Shown here: positions 59,583 through 64,000 of the stretch, in pieces
Layout: each line of letters starts with the position of its first letter
Numbering within the stretch: the stretch's first letter is position 1
DNA from: Mycobacterium sp. ITM-2016-00317
Lineage (GTDB): Bacteria; Actinomycetota; Actinomycetes; Mycobacteriales; Mycobacteriaceae
Length of the DNA stretch: 64,000 nucleotides
Reading direction: 5' to 3'
Assembly: GCF_002968295.1 (NCBI RefSeq)
Contig: NZ_CP134399.1
Location: 2,232,001 to 2,296,000 of the forward strand
Made by a program: the position numbers and the translations under genes
Notes under the pieces: generated by a model
Database searches by the model: none
The model's input: only the letters and a program-made list of their open reading frames with translations
Told to the model about the DNA's origin: nothing

Positions 59583-60030
59583 GCGCGACGCTGCTGATCG
59601 TCCACCACACCCCGTCGCCGCACTGCCACGAGATGTTCGAGGCGGTGCTGGCCGGCGCGACGGGTCCCGACATCGAGGGAGTCGAGGTGCTGCGCAGGCG
59701 CTGACGGTGTCGCCGGCCGAGATGCTGGCGGCCGACGGCTACCTGCTCGGCACACCGGCCAACCTCGGCTACATCAGCGGCGCGCTCAAGCACGCATTCG
59801 ACTGCGCGTACTACCAACTTCTCGACTCGACCAAGGGTCGGCCGTTCGGCGTCTACCTGCACGGCAACGAGGGCACCGAGGGCGCCGAACGCGCGCTGGC
59901 CGGCATCACCGGGGGCTTGGGGTGGCAGCGGGCGGCCGACACCGTGGTGGTCGGCGGCAAACCGACCAAAGCCGACCTCGAAGCGTGCTGGAATCTCGGT
60001 GCGACAGTGGCCGCCACCCTGATGGACTGA
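59579..60030 (+). CDS. Flavodoxin/NADPH-FMN reductase-type protein (frameshifted in this sequence)
   Basis: A flavodoxin-fold protein of ~151 residues: SATLLIVHHTPSPHCHEMFEAVLAGA with the FMN phosphate loop, then GYLLGTPANLGYISGALKHAFD and YLHGNEGTEGAERAL. The frame breaks at about 59692-59702 (CGCAGGCGCTG) by loss of 1 or 4 nt; adding CCGG back would give VLRRPALTVS as in related proteins. Without repair only 41 residues are made. Likely an indel error. Counterpart of Rv2771c; redox partner unknown. Confidence 0.75.
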
Positions 60031-60043
60031 CGAAGGAGTTCTG

Positions 60044-60505
60044 ATGCCCGGATTCGCCGAATTCGCGTTGGCTGGTGCGCCGATCGCAGGTGGCGCGCTG
60101 CTCGGCCTGGCGGCGGGCAACCTGCGCGGACCCGACGTGCGCGGCGCGATCGCCAGTGACATGGACCTGCTCGAGCGGCTTCCGGCTGATCAGGTCGAGC
60201 GGCGTGCGGAGTTGCAGCGGACCATCGACATGCGCATCGACGGGCTGATCGCGGCGGCGGACAAGAGCCGCGAGCTCCGGGAACTGGCGATCTCCTACGA
60301 GGGAAACTGGCGCGACATCGTGGTGTTCATCTGCGCGATCCTGTTCACCATCGTGTGGTGGAACGTCGAACACAGCCGGACCAACTGGCTCGTCATGTTC
60401 GTCGTCCTGATCATCCTCACCGTGCTGGCGGGCATCTATGCCGCCCGCGGGACGTTGCGCGCCGTCGCGACGTACATGGCGCGCAGGCGGCCCGCGGCTC
60501 AGTAG
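60044..60505 (+). CDS. Small membrane protein
   Basis: A 153-residue protein with a glycine-rich hydrophobic N-terminus (residues ~5-25), a charged helical middle (LLERLPADQVERRAELQRTID, probable coiled coil) and two adjacent transmembrane helices near 92-112 and 113-135. A clear GAAGGAG site lies 6 nt before the ATG. No family is recognised. Its stop lies in an 18-bp tandem duplication. Confidence 0.65.
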   Translation: MPGFAEFALAGAPIAGGALLGLAAGNLRGPDVRGAIASDMDLLERLPADQVERRAELQRTIDMRIDGLIAAADKSRELRELAISYEGNWRDIVVFICAILFTIVWWNVEHSRTNWLVMFVVLIILTVLAGIYAARGTLRAVATYMARRRPAAQ

Positions 60506-60524
60506 TGGCCCGCGGCTCAGTAGT
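60489..60524. repeat. 18-bp tandem duplication at convergent gene ends
   Basis: GGCCCGCGGCTCAGTAGT occurs twice without mismatch (60489-60506, 60507-60524). The stop codons of both flanking convergent genes (60503-60505 on plus, 60517-60519 on minus) lie in it. Confidence 0.85.
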
Positions 60525-61437
60525 GGTAGGTGTCCGACGGCGCCGGGATGTGGGCGGGCGCGTCGACGTCGTCGAACTCCGAGGGTTCGATGTCGTAGGC
60601 GCGCGCAAGCTCCAGGATCTTGTTGGCGCGGGCGATCCGGGGCAGGTCCGAGCCGTTGCGGATCTCGCCGCCGTCGCGCTCGTACTCGGCCAGAAACTCC
60701 TTGGCCCAGGCGATCTCCTCGACCGACGGGGACAGGCCCTCGTTGACCGTCAGGCACTGTTCGGGGGTCAGGCAGATCTTGCCGGTCATGCCGAACTCCG
60801 CCGACACCGCGGTGGCCTCGCTGAGCCGCAACGCGCTCGAGCCGACCGTCGGTCCGTCGATCGCGCTGGGCAGGTGGGCGGCCTTCGCGGCGATCGTGAA
60901 GCGCGAACGGGCATAGGCCAATGTCAACGGGTTGTCGCCGAAACCGGTGTCGCGCCGGAAGTCGCCGATACCGAACGCCAGCCGGAACGTGCCTTTCGCG
61001 GAGGCGATCTCGGTGATGCGCTCCAGGCCGCGCGCGGTTTCGACCAGTGCGACGATCGGGACGCCGGGCAGGCGTTTGGCGGTCTCGGTGACGTGGTCGA
61101 CCGACTCGACCATCGCCAGCATCACGCCGCCCACCGAGGTGCCTGCCAGTAGCTGCAGGTCGTCGGCCCACCACTGGGTGCCGAAGCCGTTGACGCGGAC
61201 CCAGTCGGTGTGGCCCTCGCCGAGCCAGCGGGTCACGTTCGCGCGCGCCGCGGCCTTGTCCTTGGGCGCCACCGCGTCCTCGATGTCGAGAACGACGATG
61301 TCGGCCCTGGAGTGGGCGGCCGCCTCGAACCGCTCGTACTGCGCACCGTTGACGAGCAGCCAGCTGCGCGCCAGTACGGGGTTGATCCGCCGGCCCTGCT
61401 CGCCGAACGCTGATTCTCCGAAAGTCTGGTCGTACAC
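60517..61437 (-). CDS. HpcH/HpaI aldolase / CitE-like CoA-ester lyase
   Basis: A 306-residue TIM-barrel protein of the citrate lyase beta-chain family. It contains WLLVNGAQYERF near the start, the metal-binding VLDIEDAVAPKDK and ALVETARGLERI, and GIGDFRRDTGFG. Stand-alone CitE-like proteins in actinobacteria cleave or hydrolyse acyl-CoAs such as malyl- or citramalyl-CoA. GTG 61437 lies 7 nt after a minus-strand TAGTGT box and is preferred over upstream starts that lie in the neighbouring gene. Confidence 0.8.
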   Translation of the reverse strand: MYDQTFGESAFGEQGRRINPVLARSWLLVNGAQYERFEAAAHSRADIVVLDIEDAVAPKDKAAARANVTRWLGEGHTDWVRVNGFGTQWWADDLQLLAGTSVGGVMLAMVESVDHVTETAKRLPGVPIVALVETARGLERITEIASAKGTFRLAFGIGDFRRDTGFGDNPLTLAYARSRFTIAAKAAHLPSAIDGPTVGSSALRLSEATAVSAEFGMTGKICLTPEQCLTVNEGLSPSVEEIAWAKEFLAEYERDGGEIRNGSDLPRIARANKILELARAYDIEPSEFDDVDAPAHIPAPSDTYHY

Positions 61438-61442
61438 GCAGC

Positions 61443-62180
61443 TCACACTAGGTGAGTGCCGAAGAACGACCGCATCGCGTCCCAGTGCTTGCGCGCCGCG
61501 GGCTCGTCGTAGGGTCCGTTGTCGGGCACGGCGAACCCGTGGAACGCCGAGTACCACTCGATGACGTGCTCGACGCCGGCGGCGGTGAGCGCCTTGTCCA
61601 GCAGCTCGCCGTCCGCCGCGGTGAACGACCGGTCGCTCTTGGCGGCGCCGACGTAGACGGCGGCGCGGATCCTGTCGGCGAGCAGGTGCGGGCTGTCCGC
61701 GGCGTCGGTGACCAGGCCGCCGCCGTGGAACGACATGGCCGCCGCGACCCGCTCGGGGAGCCGGCCGGCGATCACCAGCGACGTCCTGCCACCCATGCAG
61801 TAGCCGGTGGTGCCGAACGCGTCGCCCCGCACTTCGGGTCGCCCGCCCAGGTAGTCGAAGAGCGCGGCCGCGTCCGAGGCCATGATCTCGGGCGTCACCT
61901 TCGCGATCATCCCGGACAGGCGTTTGCGCTCGGCCGGGTCCTCGAACACCGTCGACATCGTGAACGGCGCCCAGTCGCCGTCGCGGTAGTACACGTCGGG
62001 TACCAGCACCGCATAGCCGTAGCCGGCCAGCCGGTCGGCCATCGCGCGGAAGGTGGGCCGGGCGCCTCCGGCGTCGGGATACATGACCACACCGGGCCAG
62101 GGCCCGCCCGAGTCCGGAGTGTGCAGGCTGATGGGGCAGGAGCCGTCGTCGGTCGCCACGGTGTCGGTGATCCTCGGCAT
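61443..62180 (-). CDS. Dienelactone hydrolase family protein
   Basis: A 245-residue alpha/beta hydrolase. The nucleophile is C128 in GYCMGG, typical of dienelactone hydrolases, with the catalytic histidine in YSAFHGFAVP near the C-terminus and PDVYYRDGDWAPF in the lid region. Substrate unknown; such enzymes hydrolyse lactones or ester intermediates. Counterpart of Rv2765 with the same length. It is divergent from thyA; only a weak TAGAAC precedes its ATG by 7 nt. It is followed 5 bp later by the CitE-like gene. Confidence 0.83.
   Translation of the reverse strand: MPRITDTVATDDGSCPISLHTPDSGGPWPGVVMYPDAGGARPTFRAMADRLAGYGYAVLVPDVYYRDGDWAPFTMSTVFEDPAERKRLSGMIAKVTPEIMASDAAALFDYLGGRPEVRGDAFGTTGYCMGGRTSLVIAGRLPERVAAAMSFHGGGLVTDAADSPHLLADRIRAAVYVGAAKSDRSFTAADGELLDKALTAAGVEHVIEWYSAFHGFAVPDNGPYDEPAARKHWDAMRSFFGTHLV
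61445..61450 (-). promoter_or_regulatory. -10 box (TAGTGT) of the CitE-like gene
   Basis: Minus-strand hexamer 7 nt before GTG 61437, overlapping the stop of the preceding gene. Confidence 0.45.
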
Positions 62181-62210
62181 GGGTTCCGTTCTACTCCCGT
62201 CGGCGCGACG

Positions 62211-62216
62211 TAAGCT
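62211..62216 (+). promoter_or_regulatory. -10 box (TAAGCT) of thyA
   Basis: Ends 6 nt before GTG 62223. Confidence 0.5.
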
Positions 62217-62222
62217 AGCCCC

Positions 62223-63023
62223 GTGCCGATCGCCACCCCCTACGAGGATCTGTTGCGTCTGGTGTTCGATACCGGCATCGCCAAATCCGACCGCACCGGA
62301 ACGGGCACCCGAAGCCTGTTCGGTCACCAGATGCGGTACGACCTGAACGCCGGGTTCCCGCTGCTCACCACCAAGAAGGTGCACACCAAGTCGATCGTGT
62401 ACGAGCTGCTGTGGTTCCTGCGCGGCGACTCGAACGTGCGGTGGCTGCAGGAGCGCGGTGTCACGATCTGGGACGAATGGGCTTCTCCGACAGGAGATCT
62501 GGGCCCCGTCTACGGAGTGCAGTGGCGGTCCTGGCCGACCCCGTCCGGCGAGCACATCGACCAGATCAGCGCCGCGCTGGAACTGCTCAAGCGCGATCCC
62601 GACTCGCGCCGCAACATCGTCTCGGCGTGGAACGTCGGCGAGATCCCGCAGATGGCGCTGCCGCCGTGTCACGCGTTCTTCCAGTTCTACGTCGCCGACG
62701 GCCGGCTGAGCTGCCAGCTCTACCAGCGCAGCGCCGACCTGTTCCTCGGCGTGCCGTTCAACATCGCCAGCTACGCGCTGCTGACCCACATGATGGCCGC
62801 GCAGGCGGGCCTCGGGGTGGGGGAGTTCATCTGGACCGGCGGCGACTGCCACATCTACGACAACCACGTCGCGCAGGTCACCGAGCAGCTGTCCCGCGAA
62901 CCGCGACCGTATCCGGAACTCGTTCTGGCGCCGCGTGATTCGATCTTCGACTACACCTTTGAGGACGTCGTCATCAAAAACTACGACCCGCATCCGGCGA
63001 TCAAGGCCCCGGTGGCTGTATGA
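62223..63023 (+). CDS. thyA: Thymidylate synthase ThyA
   Basis: A 266-residue enzyme that methylates dUMP to dTMP with methylene-tetrahydrofolate. Signatures are [17 protein letters not shown] [16 protein letters not shown], the catalytic cysteine in [12 protein letters not shown], and [25 protein letters not shown]. Normal length. The GTG start is leaderless by its -10 spacing. It precedes dfrA, which recycles the dihydrofolate made here; a 33-bp tandem repeat separates the two. Confidence 0.96.
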   Translation: MPIATPYEDLLRLVFDTGIAKSDRTGTGTRSLFGHQMRYDLNAGFPLLTTKKVHTKSIVYELLWFLRGDSNVRWLQERGVTIWDEWASPTGDLGPVYGVQWRSWPTPSGEHIDQISAALELLKRDPDSRRNIVSAWNVGEIPQMALPPCHAFFQFYVADGRLSCQLYQRSADLFLGVPFNIASYALLTHMMAAQAGLGVGEFIWTGGDCHIYDNHVAQVTEQLSREPRPYPELVLAPRDSIFDYTFEDVVIKNYDPHPAIKAPVAV

Positions 63024-63144
63024 GGACTGCTTGCAGGTCCGAATCGAAGATGTTGAGGACTGCTTGCAGGTCCGAATCGAAGATGTTGAGGACTGCTTGC
63101 AGGTCCGAATCGAAGATGTTGAGGACTGCTTGCAGGTCCGAATC
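63022..63144 (+). repeat. 33-bp tandem repeat, 3.7 copies, between thyA and dfrA
   Basis: Units start at 63022, 63055 and 63088 with a partial unit at 63121-63144; all are identical. Each begins GAGGACTGCTTGCAGGTCC, which can fold as a short hairpin with one bulged G. The unit length is a multiple of three and has no stop in the dfrA frame. It starts one base inside the thyA stop codon and ends exactly at the dfrA ATG. Confidence 0.92.
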
Positions 63145-63633
63145 ATGAGTACGACCGAACTCAACCTGATCTGGGCGCAGTCCAGTTCCGGGGTGATCGG
63201 CCGGGGCAACGGGATCCCGTGGCAGGTGCCCGAGGACATGGCCCGCTTCAAGGAGCTGACCATGGGCCACACGGTGATCATGGGCAGGCTCACGTGGGAG
63301 TCGCTGCCGGCGAAGTTCCGCCCGCTGCCGGGCCGCCGAAATGTCGTAGTGACGCGGCAGGCTGACTACATGGCTGACGGAGCAGAGGTGGTGACGTCCC
63401 TGGAGGACGCCCCGCTGGACGACGCATGGGTGATCGGCGGATCGCAGATCTACGGGCTGGCACTGCCGCTGGCGACGCGGTGCGAGGTCACCGAGGTCGA
63501 CATCGGCCTGCGCAGGGAAGACGACGACGCGCTGGCGCCCGTTCTCGACGAGTCATGGATCGGCACCGAAGAGGACTGGCGAGACAGCGCGTCGGGGCTT
63601 CGGTACCGGTTCTACACCTATAAGAGGCGATGA
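63145..63633 (+). CDS. dfrA: Dihydrofolate reductase
   Basis: A 162-residue DHFR reducing dihydrofolate with NADPH. It has [29 protein letters not shown] with the active-site W and the acidic [22 protein letters not shown] and [15 protein letters not shown] 63145 gives the family start. The reading frame runs on through the upstream 33-bp repeats, but no better start with a ribosome-binding site is found there. Its stop overlaps the next gene (ATGA). Confidence 0.95.
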   Translation: MSTTELNLIWAQSSSGVIGRGNGIPWQVPEDMARFKELTMGHTVIMGRLTWESLPAKFRPLPGRRNVVVTRQADYMADGAEVVTSLEDAPLDDAWVIGGSQIYGLALPLATRCEVTEVDIGLRREDDDALAPVLDESWIGTEEDWRDSASGLRYRFYTYKRR

Positions 63634-64000
63634 AACTCACCGCCGCGCAGGCGCGGCGGGTGGCGGTGGCGGCCCAGGGCTTCCACGAGGCCGCGCCGAC
63701 GGGACCGGTCACGCGCGCGCATCTGAAGCGGCTGATCGCGCGCCTGCAGGTGCTGCAGCTGGACTCGGTGTCGGTGGCGGTGCGCGCGCACTACGCGCCG
63801 GTGTTCAGCAGACTGGGACCCTACGACCGCGAGCTGCTCGACCGTGCCGCGTGGAGTCATTCGGCGCGGTCGCCCCGGCTGCTGGTCGAGTACTGGGCGC
63901 ACGAGGCCGCGCTGATGGCGGTAGACGACTGGCCGCTGCTGCGCTGGCGGATGCGGGAGTACGAGCACGGCCGGTGGGGCAGGGAGATCGTCAAGAAGAA
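63630..64000 (+). CDS. Winged-helix YcaQ-type DNA glycosylase, partial
   Basis: The first ~123 residues of a protein cut by the window end. [19 protein letters not shown] and [41 protein letters not shown], with [13 protein letters not shown], match the winged-helix family that includes the interstrand-crosslink glycosylase YcaQ (HTH_42). The QLDSVSV region is the conserved core. Translationally coupled to dfrA by an ATGA overlap. Confidence 0.75.
   Translation, partial: MKLTAAQARRVAVAAQGFHEAAPTGPVTRAHLKRLIARLQVLQLDSVSVAVRAHYAPVFSRLGPYDRELLDRAAWSHSARSPRLLVEYWAHEAALMAVDDWPLLRWRMREYEHGRWGREIVKK

Noticed and set aside
63022..63144. CRISPR array
   Set aside because: Units are directly adjacent with no spacers, and no cas genes are present.
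61443..63293. A 616-residue fusion of the dienelactone hydrolase with sequence encoded opposite thyA and dfrA
   Set aside because: The hydrolase motif set is complete from ATG 62180; the upstream part is antisense to thyA and the 33-bp repeat.
62935..63633. A longer DHFR with [11 protein letters not shown] repeats at its N-terminus
   Set aside because: The repeats keep the frame open only because the unit is 33 bp. There is no ribosome-binding start upstream, and homologous DHFRs begin at the ATG at 63145.

Overview
The window is high-GC chromosomal DNA from a mycobacterium, most likely a fast-growing Mycolicibacterium-type species. The evidence is mycothione reductase (Mtr), the EfpA efflux pump, PptT, BlaC/BlaS-type beta-lactamase, DUF3558, DUF4439 and 13E12/DUF222-HNH proteins, abundant GTG starts, and a gene order that follows the M. 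tuberculosis segment running from about mapB (Rv2861c) to dfrA (Rv2763c). The H37Rv comparison is from memory, not from a search.

Layout. 0-7 kb: DUF1707 protein, hotdog thioesterase, mapB, a lipoprotein, an alpha/beta-fold protein without a nucleophile, and a two-gene operon for the dipeptide osmolyte N-acetylglutaminylglutamine amide (ngg plus an AsnB-type amidotransferase). 7-12.4 kb: a glnA4-like gamma-glutamylation operon (glutamine synthetase homologue, class I amidotransferase hydrolase, aldehyde dehydrogenase, SDR, FadR-type regulator), then an ArsR regulator. 12.5-18 kb: a two-component system, an orphan SigH-like ECF sigma factor, mtr and an alpha/beta hydrolase. 18-25.4 kb: mqo, a GNAT, and the chelatase/cobO/cobB/cysG tetrapyrrole cluster. 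25.4-31.7 kb: efpA, a LysR/SDR pair, proS, and a DUF4439 protein with a Tat-type lipoprotein. 31.9-39.6 kb: the rimP-nusA-ylxR-infB-rbfA-cnpB-dinF translation and RNA-processing operon. 39.7-46.3 kb: echA, DUF2277, DUF1802, a CocE-type hydrolase, a DUF3558 protein and the metallophosphoesterase-pptT-truB operon. 46.3-53.9 kb: SRPBCC protein, MntR/SirR, ribF, rpsO, gpsI, pepR and a class A beta-lactamase. 53.9-60.5 kb: DUF4334, SEC-C protein, ald/aldR, a secreted protein, HNH endonuclease, dapB and small membrane proteins. 60.5-64 kb: CitE-like lyase, dienelactone hydrolase, thyA, dfrA and the start of a winged-helix YcaQ-type protein.

Common features. At least twenty genes start 5-8 nt after a TANNNT -10 box, the layout of mycobacterial leaderless transcripts; two divergent pairs share the TA of overlapping -10 boxes. 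Eight genes, among them proS and dapB that should be indispensable, carry single frameshifts at GGCC/CCGG-rich spots. This fits indel errors in the assembly better than gene decay. Non-coding points of note are a perfect KstR-type operator upstream of the pptT operon, a 14-bp palindromic operator between DUF4334 and SEC-C genes, two copies of a REP-like palindrome, and three tandem-repeat loci (17 bp x4, 33 bp x3.7, 18 bp x2). I see no tRNA, rRNA, CRISPR, prophage or insertion sequence. The window is mostly conserved core genome; the new leads are regulatory and repeat signals rather than an unknown gene system.
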